Shown one piece after another: positions 8,195-16,631 of a DNA stretch of 64,000 nucleotides. This DNA comes from Tabrizicola oligotrophica (GTDB lineage: Bacteria; Pseudomonadota; Alphaproteobacteria; Rhodobacterales; Rhodobacteraceae): contig NZ_JAAIVJ010000002.1 of assembly GCF_011008935.1 (NCBI RefSeq), positions 310,001-374,000 on the forward strand, given 5' to 3'. The translations under genes and the position numbers were made by a program. The notes beneath the pieces are model-generated. The model did not search any database, had not been told where the DNA came from, and saw only the letters and a list, made by a program, of their open reading frames with translations. Numbering within the stretch: position 1 is the stretch's first letter; the number at the start of each line of letters is the position of its first letter.

Positions 8195-9270
8195 TGCGAA
8201 GCCCTCCGCAGCCATTGATCCAGTGCAACCGCGACGATCACCAAGCAACCTGCCGCGAACATCTGCCAGTAGTCATCCACCCCGGCCAGCGACAGGCCGG
8301 TGTTGAACACGCCCACGATGAAGGCCCCGAGAACCGAGCCGATGATCGAGCCGCGCCCGCCGAACAGGGACGTACCGCCGATCACCACGGCGGTGATGGA
8401 GCCGAGGTTCACGGTGTCGAAGGCGATGGGCGAGACCGAGCCGACGCGGCCAATCGCGATCCAGGCGGCAAAGCCGCAGATCAGGCCGGCGACGGTGTAG
8501 ACCGAGATCAGCGTCCGGTCGACGTTGATGCCCGAGAGCATCGCGGCATCCGGGTCATCGCCGATGGCATGGACATGGCGGCCCCAGGCGGTGTGGTTCA
8601 GCACATACCACAGCGCGGCGGCCAGGAGGATCAGGGTAATGCCGCCATAGGACAGCGAAGCGCCGCTGAAGTTGAAGCCCTGCCCGAACCACAACAGGCC
8701 CGAGGCATTGGCCTCGATATCGGCGTTGCGGATGGATTCGGACTGCGAATACCACAGCTTCAGGGCGTTGAAGATCGACAGCGTCCCAAGGGTCACGATG
8801 AAGGGCGGCAGCTTGATCTTGGCGACCAGCACGCCGTTCACAAAGCCCATCAACCCGCCGAAGCCAAAGCCGATCAGCACCGCGAGGAACACCGGCAGGC
8901 CAGAGATCACCGCCAGATTGCCCATGATGAGCGAGGAGATCACCAGAATGGCGCCGACCGACAGGTCGATGCCGGCGGTCAGGATCACCAGCGTCTGCGC
9001 CAGCGCGATGAAGCCGGTCACCGTGGTCTGCTTCAGCACGGTCGACAGCGCGCCCATGCCGAAGAAACGCGGGGCGACGATGGAAAAGGCGATGATCGAG
9101 ACCAGCAGGACCAGCGCCGGGATCAGGGTCGGGTTCTTGCGCAGCTGGGCGCGCAGGACATGGGTCAGGGTCTTGTCGTCTTTTTCAAAAGTGGCAACGG
9201 CGGTATCCGCCTTGTTCAGCGTCGCCTCGAAATCGGAAATGGTCTTGGTGGGTTCATCTACTGTGCTCAT
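8191..9270 (-). CDS. frcC: Sugar ABC transporter permease (FrcC/RbsC family)
   Basis: A 359-residue inner-membrane permease. After a charged cytoplasmic N-terminus of about 60 residues there are eight to ten hydrophobic segments, including LIPALVLLVSIIAFSIVA and TLVILTAGIDLSVGAILVISS, the latter being the strongly conserved RbsC-type signature. A second hallmark, GGTSLFGGRGSIIGSVLGAF, lies near residue 290. It forms the membrane channel for a monosaccharide. It stands between the binding-protein gene and the ATPase gene, overlapping the latter. The unusually long polar N-terminus is typical of the Frc subgroup. Confidence 0.9.
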   Translation of the reverse strand: MSTVDEPTKTISDFEATLNKADTAVATFEKDDKTLTHVLRAQLRKNPTLIPALVLLVSIIAFSIVAPRFFGMGALSTVLKQTTVTGFIALAQTLVILTAGIDLSVGAILVISSLIMGNLAVISGLPVFLAVLIGFGFGGLMGFVNGVLVAKIKLPPFIVTLGTLSIFNALKLWYSQSESIRNADIEANASGLLWFGQGFNFSGASLSYGGITLILLAAALWYVLNHTAWGRHVHAIGDDPDAAMLSGINVDRTLISVYTVAGLICGFAAWIAIGRVGSVSPIAFDTVNLGSITAVVIGGTSLFGGRGSIIGSVLGAFIVGVFNTGLSLAGVDDYWQMFAAGCLVIVAVALDQWLRRASQ

Positions 9271-9382
9271 CGCTTCGGTCTCCCCCCGTGATGGCTGGGC
9301 GAAACCCGCCCGGGGCTTCGCTTATGAAGAAGGGCGACTGTAAAGCCGCCCCCCTGTTAATCAAGTCACTCGTACTGCGCTA

Positions 9383-10396
9383 TCAGCCCCAGCAGAGTTC
9401 GGTGCCCTTGGCCGAGTCGATCGACTCGACGCCATCGACCGGCTGGTCGGTCACCAGGTTCACGCCGGTGTTGAAGAAGGTCAGGCCTTCCGACGCGGCC
9501 GGCTTGGTGCCGTCCTTGGCGTAGGTGACGATCGCTTCGATGCCCTTCGAGGCCATCAGCAGCGGGTATTGCTGCGAGGTGGCGCCGATGATGCCTTCCT
9601 TCACGCTCTTGACGCCGGGGCAGCCGCCGTCGACCGAAACCACCAGAACGCCTTCCTTGCCGGCCGCTTTCAGCGCCTGATAGGCGCCCTCGGCGGCGGG
9701 TTCGTTGATGGTGTAGACCACGTTGATGTCGGGGTCCTTGGCCAGCAGGGTTTCCATGGCGCGCAGGCCGCCTTCGTTGTTGGCGTCCGACGATTCATGG
9801 CCGATGACGCGGGCATCGGTTTCCGAACCCATCACGGTCAGATCCGGCACTTCGATGCCGAAGCCGACGAGGAAGCCGGTGTCGCGGGCGACGTCGACCG
9901 AGATGTTGTCCTTGTTGATGTCGAGCATGGCGATCTTGGCGCTGGCCACGCCCTCGGCACCCAGCTTGCCCGCCGCCCATTTGCCGATGCGCAGGCCGGC
10001 TTCGAAGTTGTCGGTGGCGAAGGTCATGTCCTGGGCTTCCGGGTCGGAAATCGCGGTGTCGAGCGCGATGACCAGAATGCCGGCGGCGCGGGCTTCTTTC
10101 AGCGCCGGAACGACCGAGTCATTCGAGGCGGTGATCAGGATGCCCTTGGCCCCGGCGGCGATGCAGTTTTCAATCGCGGTGATCTGCGGCGCGGCGTCGC
10201 CGTCCTTTTCGCCGGCATAGGCCTGGAAATCCAGCCCGGCGGCGGCGGCGGCAGCCTCGGCACCCTCTTTCATTTTCACGAAGAAGGGGTTGGTGTTATT
10301 CTTGGTGATCAGGCAGGCCAGATCGGCGGCCGAGGCGGAGCCCGCCATCAACGCCAGAGCGGCTGCGCCCATCAGTGCGGTGGTCTTGAGTTTCAT
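9383..10396 (-). CDS. frcB: Sugar ABC transporter periplasmic binding protein (FrcB-like)
   Basis: A 337-residue periplasmic binding protein of the ribose/galactose type. It has a clear signal peptide (KLKTTALMGAAALALMAG, cleavage after SASAA) and the two-lobed pattern ACLITKNNTNPFFVKMKEGA, ILVIALDTAISD and VVSVDGGCPGVK. Start at 10396 is chosen because it yields the signal peptide and follows GGGAGG. It is first in the operon frcB-frcC-frcA-kinase. The divergent RbsD-like and ROK genes probably share its control region. Fructose is the best guess from similarity to FrcB; ribose remains possible. Confidence 0.9.
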   Translation of the reverse strand: MKLKTTALMGAAALALMAGSASAADLACLITKNNTNPFFVKMKEGAEAAAAAAGLDFQAYAGEKDGDAAPQITAIENCIAAGAKGILITASNDSVVPALKEARAAGILVIALDTAISDPEAQDMTFATDNFEAGLRIGKWAAGKLGAEGVASAKIAMLDINKDNISVDVARDTGFLVGFGIEVPDLTVMGSETDARVIGHESSDANNEGGLRAMETLLAKDPDINVVYTINEPAAEGAYQALKAAGKEGVLVVSVDGGCPGVKSVKEGIIGATSQQYPLLMASKGIEAIVTYAKDGTKPAASEGLTFFNTGVNLVTDQPVDGVESIDSAKGTELCWG

Positions 10397-10636
10397 CGTG
10401 TCTTCCTCCCAAGGAATGAAGGGGATTTCCCCATTCAGATGCCGTCCGCCATGGGCCTTTGCGCCCGGCGACAAGGGGAAGATGACCTGATTCCCCCGTC
10501 TGCGTCAAGATAAATAAATCAGAGTGAATTATTATTGACAGCCGCACCCCAAAGCCGCAGTCTCGCTGCCTGAGACATATCACCTCGGGCCGGGAATCGG
10601 CCGGGGATCACCGCGGCGAGCAACGGGGCGACCAAC

Positions 10637-11053
10637 ATGCTGATCGGAATTTCTCCGCTTCTGGGACCGGACCTCCTGCACGCGCTGCGCGCCATGGGCC
10701 ATGGCGACGAGATTGCCTTCGTGGATGGCAATTATCCGGCCGCCGAACATGCCCGCCGCCTGATCCGCGCCGATGGCATCCCGCTTCTGCCGATCTTGCA
10801 GGCGGTGCTGGCAGTTCTGCCGGTCGAGCAGGCCTTCCGCGCGGCGCTGAACAACGACCCGGCGCAGGTGGGAGAGATTCATCACCACATCGACGCGCTC
10901 ATGCGCGAAAACCGGATGGTCGCGACGGCGCTGCCGGGCGATCAGCTTTACCCGCGCATCCGTTCGGCCTATGCCATTGTAGCCACCTCCGAACCCGCGC
11001 TTTTCGCCAATGTCATCCTGCGCAAGGCCGCGCTTTGCCCGCCCACACTCTGA
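10637..11053 (+). CDS. RbsD/FucU family sugar mutarotase
   Basis: A 138-residue protein starting LIGISPLLGPDLLHALRAMG and containing the conserved GHGDEIAFVDGNYPA segment with the catalytic-type histidine and aspartate, and SAYAIVATSEPALFANVIL near the end. RbsD/FucU enzymes interconvert pyranose and furanose or anomeric forms of ribose or fucose so that the kinase can use them. It lies divergent from the ABC operon and seven bases before the ROK regulator, which suggests a shared transcript. FucU- and RbsD-type activity cannot be told apart by eye. Confidence 0.87.
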   Translation: MLIGISPLLGPDLLHALRAMGHGDEIAFVDGNYPAAEHARRLIRADGIPLLPILQAVLAVLPVEQAFRAALNNDPAQVGEIHHHIDALMRENRMVATALPGDQLYPRIRSAYAIVATSEPALFANVILRKAALCPPTL

Positions 11054-11059
11054 GACGCC

Positions 11060-12286
11060 ATGCCAATCGCCCCCGACCTTGTGACCGACCGCCAGACCGC
11101 CGACGATCTTGGCTTGCGCGGGTCGAACCAGTCCGGGATGCGCGACCATAACGAACGGCTGGTGCTGTCACTGGTGCGCCAGCAAGGGGCGCTGGCGAAA
11201 TCCGACATCGCCCGGATCACCGGGCTTTCGGCGCAAACCGTCAGCGTCATCATGCGCGCGCTGGAGCAGGACGGCCTGCTGCTGCGCGGCGAGCCGGTGC
11301 GGGGCCGGATCGGGCAGCCCTCGGTTCCGATGCACCTGAACCCGGAAGGCGCGCTGTTTCTGGGGTTGAAGATCGGGCGGCGGTCGACCGATCTGGTGCT
11401 GGTCGATTTCCTCGGTCAGGTGCGCGATACCCGCCGCCGCACCTACCGCTATCCGACGCCCGCCGGCATCGTGGCCTTTGTCGCCGATGCCCTGCCCGAT
11501 CTGATGGCCTCGCTTGCTCCGGCGTTGCGTGCGCGTGTCAGCGGCATGGGGGTCGCAATGCCCTTCCAGCTCTGGAGCTGGGTGCAGGCGCTGGGGGCGC
11601 CGCAATCCGAGATGGACGCCTGGCGCGACCACGACATTCAGGCCGATCTGGCGGCGCTCACCGATATTCCGGTCTATGTGCAGAACGACGCCACCTCGGC
11701 CTGTGGGGCGGAACTGGTGTTCGGAACCGGGGAAAAGCCGCGCGATTTCCTGTATTTCTACTTCGGCACCTTCATCGGTGGCGGGCTGGTGCTGAACGGC
11801 CAGCTGTTTCTGGGACGCACCGGCAACGCGGCGGGGGTCGGTCCCATTCCGGTGCCGGGGCCGGATGGCCGGATGCGCCGGCTGTTTGACGCGGCTTCGC
11901 TGGCGGTCCTGGCGGACAGGATGCAGGCCGCCGGGGAAAGCGCCGATCACCTCTGGGAACAGCCGGTCTACTGGCAGGTCTCGGCCCCGGTTCTGGATGC
12001 CTGGCTTGACGAGGCCTGCGAAGGGCTCGCTTCGGCCATCCTCTCTGCCGCGACACTGCTGGAGCTGGAGGCCGTGCTGATCGACGGCTGGATGCCGGCC
12101 GCGATCCGGGCCGAGATCACCAGCCGCACCGCCGCCGCTCTGGCCCGGCTGGACCTGTCGGGGATCACCCCGCCCGCGGTGCGCGAAGGCACAGTCGGGG
12201 CGCAGGCGCGCTCGCTCGGGGCGGCAGCGATTCCGCTGTCGCAGCGCTATCTCCTGGACCAGAACGCCGCCCAACGCGGCGCCTGA
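11060..12286 (+). CDS. ROK family transcriptional regulator (FrcR/NagC type)
   Basis: A 408-residue regulator. An N-terminal winged helix-turn-helix (LVLSLVRQQGALAKSDIARI, then SAQTVSVIMRALEQDGLL) covers residues 30-90 and is followed by a ROK kinase-like domain with the sugar-binding stretch YVQNDATSACGAELVFG and YFGTFIGGGLVL. The zinc-binding CxCGxxGC motif normally found after GNAGEIGH is missing here; the sequence runs GNAAGVGPIPVPG without cysteines. That is compatible with a regulator that has lost kinase activity. Probably represses the divergent frc-type operon until the sugar binds. Confidence 0.87.
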   Translation: MPIAPDLVTDRQTADDLGLRGSNQSGMRDHNERLVLSLVRQQGALAKSDIARITGLSAQTVSVIMRALEQDGLLLRGEPVRGRIGQPSVPMHLNPEGALFLGLKIGRRSTDLVLVDFLGQVRDTRRRTYRYPTPAGIVAFVADALPDLMASLAPALRARVSGMGVAMPFQLWSWVQALGAPQSEMDAWRDHDIQADLAALTDIPVYVQNDATSACGAELVFGTGEKPRDFLYFYFGTFIGGGLVLNGQLFLGRTGNAAGVGPIPVPGPDGRMRRLFDAASLAVLADRMQAAGESADHLWEQPVYWQVSAPVLDAWLDEACEGLASAILSAATLLELEAVLIDGWMPAAIRAEITSRTAAALARLDLSGITPPAVREGTVGAQARSLGAAAIPLSQRYLLDQNAAQRGA

Positions 12287-12447
12287 GACCTTTGGTCCCA
12301 TTCTGGTATGCACGGGGTCCGTTGCAGGTCCGACGCCTGTTTCTACCCCCGTGCCGCATTCGCCTTTTGCAGGGCCACACCGCTGGACAGGCCAAGCGGC
12401 CCCGTGGCAGGCTTGCCGCCAGCCGCAGCCGCCAAGGGCCCGCCCCG

Positions 12448-13440
12448 ATGCAGACCGACATCCGAACTCCGACGCCCAACCTCCTGCCGCAACTGACCCA
12501 TGCCCGCAATCCGGGGATGGTGCTCGACCTCGACTGGGTGGCAAGCGTGCAGGCCAACACCTCGGCGATCGAACGCCGCGCGGCAACGCTGGGCGGGCGG
12601 CGATCGGTGAAGAAGGAATATCAGGCGGCCTGGCTTCTGAAGGCCATTTCGCTGATCGACCTGACCACGCTGTCGGGCGATGACACCCCGGGCCGGGTGC
12701 AACGACTTTGCGCCAAGGCCCGCCAGCCGGTGCGGGCCGAGATGCTTCAGACGCTTGGAGTGCCGAACCTGACGGTCGGCGCGGTCTGCGTCTATCACGA
12801 CATGGTGGAAACCGCCGTCCGGGCGCTGGAGGGCAGCACTATCCCCGTCGCCGCCGTCTCGACCGGATTTCCGGCCGGCCTGTCGCCCTGGCATCTGCGC
12901 CTCGCCGAGATCGGCGAAAGCGTGAAGGTCGGCGCGAAGGAAATCGACATCGTGATCTCGCGCCGCCATGTGCTGACGGGCAACTGGCAGGCGCTGTACG
13001 ACGAAATGCGCGAGATGCGGGCGGCCTGCGGCGCGGCGCATGTCAAGGCAATCCTCGCCACGGGCGAGTTGCAGACCCTGCGCAACGTCGCCCGCGCCTC
13101 GCTGGTCTGCATGATGGCCGGGGCCGATTTCATCAAGACCTCGACCGGAAAAGAGGCGGTGAACGCCACCCTGCCCGTCTCGCTGACCATGATCCGCGCC
13201 ATCCGCGACTACGAGGCGCGCACCGGGTTCAAGGTCGGCTACAAACCGGCAGGCGGGATTTCCAAGGCCAAGGACGCGCTGCTCTATCTCGCGCTGATGA
13301 AGGACGAGTTGGGCCACCCCTGGCTGCAACCCGAGCTGTTCCGCTTTGGCGCCTCCAGCCTGCTGGGCGACATCGAGCGCCAGCTCGAACATTACCTGAC
13401 CGGCCACTATTCCGCGGCGAACCGTCATGCGATGGGCTGA
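12448..13440 (+). CDS. deoC: Deoxyribose-phosphate aldolase
   Basis: A 330-residue class I aldolase that cleaves 2-deoxyribose 5-phosphate to glyceraldehyde 3-phosphate and acetaldehyde. The Schiff-base lysine lies in ADFIKTSTGKE (Lys230), the proton-relay lysine in VKVGYKPAGGI, and the HVKAILATGEL strand is also present. The protein is longer than the 220-260 residue bacterial form and resembles the long DeoC group. Start 12448 is chosen from the RBS-like CCGCCAAGGG upstream; earlier in-frame starts would add a low-complexity tail. The aldehyde dehydrogenase downstream could oxidise the acetaldehyde. Confidence 0.93.
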   Translation: MQTDIRTPTPNLLPQLTHARNPGMVLDLDWVASVQANTSAIERRAATLGGRRSVKKEYQAAWLLKAISLIDLTTLSGDDTPGRVQRLCAKARQPVRAEMLQTLGVPNLTVGAVCVYHDMVETAVRALEGSTIPVAAVSTGFPAGLSPWHLRLAEIGESVKVGAKEIDIVISRRHVLTGNWQALYDEMREMRAACGAAHVKAILATGELQTLRNVARASLVCMMAGADFIKTSTGKEAVNATLPVSLTMIRAIRDYEARTGFKVGYKPAGGISKAKDALLYLALMKDELGHPWLQPELFRFGASSLLGDIERQLEHYLTGHYSAANRHAMG

Positions 13441-13499
13441 ATGACCGCCCGCGCAAAGGACGGGGCGCCGCCCCTCGCCGCCAAGGGGCGGCTCACCCC

Positions 13500-13556
13500 G
13501 GGATATTTGCACCAGTATGAAAGACACCCCGGCTTTCATACTGGTGCAAATATCCC
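13500..13556. repeat. 24-bp perfect inverted repeat (extragenic palindrome)
   Basis: Two 24-base arms (13500-13523 and 13533-13556) are exact reverse complements around a 9-base loop ACACCCCGG. The arms begin GGGATATTTGCACCAG. The right flank ATATCCCCGCCGGAGGC is the reverse complement of a stretch beside the element at 21285, so the two belong to one repeat family. It lies between deoC and the aldehyde dehydrogenase and could act as a processing or termination hairpin, but it has no T-run. Confidence 0.85.
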
Positions 13557-13619
13557 CGCCGGAGGCGCACGGCCGGTCCGGGCGTTCCCGTTTGCCGCTT
13601 TTGCCGAAAGGACCCCCCG

Positions 13620-15962
13620 ATGAGCACCGTCCGAGAGATCTTCGACAGCATGGCTTACGGCCCGGCGCCCGAGGGCCATGCCGAGGCGCTGGCCTGGATT
13701 GCGGCGCATCAGGGGCGGTTCGGGCATTGGATTGGCGGCGCCTTTACTGCGCCGGCGGCCACATTCGAAACCCGCAATCCGGCGACCGGCAAGGTCTTGG
13801 CGGAGGTCAGCCAAGGCAGTGGCGAAGATGTGGCGGCGGCCGTGGCGACGGCGCGGGCGGCGCAGGGCAGATGGGCGCGCATCGGCGGCGCGGGCCGGGC
13901 GCGGGTGCTTTATGCGCTGGCGCGGCTGGTGCAGAAGCATGCGCGGCTGTTCGCTGTTCTGGAAACCATGGACAACGGCAAGCCGATCCGCGAGAGCCGC
14001 GACATCGACATTCCACTGGTGGCGCGGCATTTCTACTATCACGCCGGTCTGGCGCAGCTTCTGGACAGCGAGAAGCCGGGCTTCGTGCCGATGGGAGTCT
14101 GCGGGGCGGTGATCCCGTGGAACTTCCCGCTCCTGATGCTGGCCTGGAAAGTGGCCCCGGCGCTGGCGGCGGGCAATACGGTGGTGTTGAAGCCCGCCGA
14201 ATACACGCCCTTGACCGCGCTTCTGTTCGCCGAGATCAGCCGCGAGGCCGGCCTGCCGAAGGGCGTTCTGAACATCGTCACCGGCGATGGCGACACCGGG
14301 GCGGCGGTTGTGGCGCATCCCGGCGTCGACAAGATCGCCTTCACTGGCTCCACCAGCGTCGGGCGCAAGATCCGCACCGCCACGGCGGGCAGCGGCAAGG
14401 CGCTGACGCTGGAGCTGGGCGGCAAGTCGCCCTACATCGTGTTCGACGATGCCGACATCGACAGCGCCATCGAAGGGCTGGTCGATGCGATCTGGTTCAA
14501 CGGGGGCCAGGTCTGCTGTGCGGGCAGTCGCCTTCTGGTGCAGGAGGGGATTGCCGAGCGGTTTCACGCCAAGCTGAAGCGCCGGATGGACGGGCTTCGC
14601 ATGGGCGATCCCCTGGACAAGTGCATCGACGTCGGCGCCATTGTCGATCCGGTGCAGCTTGAAACCATCAAGGGGCTGGTCGCGGGCACCGAGGGCGAGG
14701 TCTATCACGCCGCCTGCGCCGTGCCGGAAGGCTGTTTCTACCCGCCGACGCTGATATCCGGGCTGCACGCGGCCTCGAAGCTGATGCAGGAAGAGATTTT
14801 CGGGCCGGTTCTGGTCAGCACGACGTTCCGCACGCCGGGCGAGGCGGTGGACCTGGCGAACAACAGCCGCTACGGGCTGGCCGCCAGCATCTGGACCGAG
14901 AACGTCAATCTGGCGCTCGACATGGCGCCGAAGGTCAAGGCGGGGGTGGTCTGGGTCAACTCGACCAACCTTTTCGACGCGGCGGCGGGCTTTGGCGGTG
15001 TGCGCGAGAGCGGGTTCGGGCGCGAAGGCGGCTGGGAAGGGCTGATGGCTTATCTGAAGCCTGCCGCAAAGGTGAAACCGCTTGCGGCGCCGAAGCCGGT
15101 TCCGGCACCCGCCGAAGCGGTGGTCGAAGGCATCGACCGCACCGCGAAACTCTATATCGGCGGCAAGCAGGCCCGGCCGGACGGAGGGTATTCGCAGGCG
15201 ATCTGGTCGGCCAAGGGCAAGCTTCTGGGGCATGTCGGGCTTGGCAACCGCAAGGACATCCGCAACGCGGTCGAGGCCGCCCATGCGGCCAAGGGCTGGG
15301 GCAAGGCCACAGGGCATAACAAGGCGCAGATCCTGTACTATATCGGCGAGAACCTTTCCGCCCGCGCCGCCGAATTTGCCGCCCGGATCAAGGACCAGAC
15401 CGGCAAGGATGGCAGCGCCGAGGTGGAGGCGGCGATCAACCGTCTGTTCACCTATGCCGCCTGGGCCGACAAGTATGACGGGCAGGTCAAGCAGGTGCCG
15501 ATGCGCGCCGTGGCGCTGGCGATGAACGAACCCGTGGGCGTCATCGGCGCGCTTTGCCCCGATGAGTCGCCGCTTCTGGGCCTGATCTCGGTCATGGCGC
15601 CGGCGATTGCCATGGGCAACGCCTGCGTGCTGGTGCCGTCCGAAGTCGCGCCGCTGCCCGCGACCGATTTCTATCAGGTGCTGGAGACCTCGGACCTGCC
15701 AGCGGGCGTGGTGAACATCGTGACCGGCAGTCACAAGGAATTGGCCAAGCCGCTCGCCGGGCATCTCGATGTCGACGCGCTGTGGTCGTTTTCGTCCGCG
15801 CGGCTTTCGGGTCTGATCGAGGCCGAGGCGGCGGGCAACCTGAAGCGGACCTGGGTGAACCATGGCCTTGCCCGCGACTGGATGGGCGCGGCGGGCGAGG
15901 GCCGGGCGTTTCTGGCGCAGGCGACCGAAATCAAGACCATCTGGGTGCCCTATGGCGAGTGA
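13620..15962 (+). CDS. Aldehyde dehydrogenase with duplicated, truncated second domain
   Basis: A 780-residue protein. Residues 1-480 are a complete NAD(P)-dependent aldehyde dehydrogenase: FVPMGVCGAVIPWNFPLLML, the general-base glutamate in TLELGGKSPYIVF, and the nucleophile Cys299 in GGQVCCAGSR. After an alanine/proline-rich linker a second half (about 500-780) repeats the NAD-binding fold (YIGGKQARPDGGYSQAIWS, EPVGVIGALCPDESPLLGL) but ends before any catalytic cysteine region, so it is probably structural or regulatory. It follows deoC, whose product acetaldehyde is a likely substrate. The layout is known from other Rhodobacteraceae. Confidence 0.9.
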   Translation: MSTVREIFDSMAYGPAPEGHAEALAWIAAHQGRFGHWIGGAFTAPAATFETRNPATGKVLAEVSQGSGEDVAAAVATARAAQGRWARIGGAGRARVLYALARLVQKHARLFAVLETMDNGKPIRESRDIDIPLVARHFYYHAGLAQLLDSEKPGFVPMGVCGAVIPWNFPLLMLAWKVAPALAAGNTVVLKPAEYTPLTALLFAEISREAGLPKGVLNIVTGDGDTGAAVVAHPGVDKIAFTGSTSVGRKIRTATAGSGKALTLELGGKSPYIVFDDADIDSAIEGLVDAIWFNGGQVCCAGSRLLVQEGIAERFHAKLKRRMDGLRMGDPLDKCIDVGAIVDPVQLETIKGLVAGTEGEVYHAACAVPEGCFYPPTLISGLHAASKLMQEEIFGPVLVSTTFRTPGEAVDLANNSRYGLAASIWTENVNLALDMAPKVKAGVVWVNSTNLFDAAAGFGGVRESGFGREGGWEGLMAYLKPAAKVKPLAAPKPVPAPAEAVVEGIDRTAKLYIGGKQARPDGGYSQAIWSAKGKLLGHVGLGNRKDIRNAVEAAHAAKGWGKATGHNKAQILYYIGENLSARAAEFAARIKDQTGKDGSAEVEAAINRLFTYAAWADKYDGQVKQVPMRAVALAMNEPVGVIGALCPDESPLLGLISVMAPAIAMGNACVLVPSEVAPLPATDFYQVLETSDLPAGVVNIVTGSHKELAKPLAGHLDVDALWSFSSARLSGLIEAEAAGNLKRTWVNHGLARDWMGAAGEGRAFLAQATEIKTIWVPYGE

Positions 15963-15971
15963 GGCGCGGCT

Positions 15972-15992
15972 TTTGTCAGAAACTCTGACAAA
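15972..15992. promoter_or_regulatory. 9-bp perfect palindrome between aldehyde dehydrogenase and mscL
   Basis: TTTGTCAGA (15972-15980), a 3-base loop AAC and TCTGACAAA (15984-15992) form a perfect dyad ten bases behind the dehydrogenase stop and about 110 bases before mscL. It may be a weak terminator hairpin or a protein-binding site; no run of T follows directly. Confidence 0.45.
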
Positions 15993-16102
15993 TTCCCCGT
16001 GAAATCCTGACCATTTCGTGCATTATTCAGGCGTCCCCGGTGGGGCGTGTGTGTAACAAGCCGCCAGACAAAAGGCGGCAGGCAGGAAAGGGATCAACAG
16101 AA

Positions 16103-16513
16103 ATGATTCAGGAATTCAAGGCCTTCCTCATGAAGGGCAATGTGATGGACCTCGCCGTGGGGATCATCATCGGCGCGGCCTTCACCGCCATCGTCAACAG
16201 CCTTGTCGGCGATCTCATCAATCCGATCATCGGCTTGATCCTTGGCGGGATCAACTTCTCGGACATGTTCCTTGACCTCAGCGGCACCAACCCGGCCTCG
16301 CTGGCGGCGGCCAAGGAAACGGGCGCGGCGGTCTTTGCCTATGGCGCCTTCATCACTGCCGTGATCAACTTTGTCATCATCGGCTGGGTGGTGTTCATGC
16401 TGGTGAAGGCGATGAACAAGCTGATGCCGAAAAAGCCCGAGGCCCCGGCGGCGCCGGCTGGCCCGTCGGAGGTGGACCTGTTGAAGGACATTCTGGCGGC
16501 GCTGAAGAAATAA
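16103..16513 (+). CDS. mscL: Large-conductance mechanosensitive channel
   Basis: A 136-residue MscL. The amphipathic N-terminal helix ([20 protein letters not shown]) runs into TM1 with the gate region, then a periplasmic loop of about 40 residues, TM2 ([24 protein letters not shown]) and a charged C-terminal bundle helix ([13 protein letters not shown]). It opens a large pore when membrane tension rises and releases solutes during osmotic downshock. Start 16103 follows AGGAAAGGGA and gives the standard N-terminus. Single-gene unit ended by the terminator at 16534. Confidence 0.96.
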   Translation: MIQEFKAFLMKGNVMDLAVGIIIGAAFTAIVNSLVGDLINPIIGLILGGINFSDMFLDLSGTNPASLAAAKETGAAVFAYGAFITAVINFVIIGWVVFMLVKAMNKLMPKKPEAPAAPAGPSEVDLLKDILAALKK

Positions 16514-16533
16514 GCCGCGACGCAGGCTTGGAA

Positions 16534-16558
16534 GGCCCCCGCTTGCCGGGGGCCTTTT
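16534..16558 (+). terminator. Rho-independent terminator of mscL
   Basis: GGCCCCCG and CCGGGGGCC form a strong GC stem with a CTTG loop, directly followed by TTTT, about 20 bases behind the mscL stop codon. Confidence 0.85.
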
Positions 16559-16631
16559 GCATTTCCGGCGATGAAAAAAGGGCCGCCCCGGCTGGGAACC
16601 GCCCTTCCGGGGAAGGGGGAGGAGCCCTTCC

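Noticed and set aside
13441-13623. 60-codon frame between deoC and the aldehyde dehydrogenase
   Set aside because: It runs through the 24-bp inverted repeat, has no ribosome site and no resemblance to any protein.
13536-15863. 775-codon antisense frame across the aldehyde dehydrogenase
   Set aside because: Shadow of a strongly conserved enzyme gene; no ribosome site and no family features.
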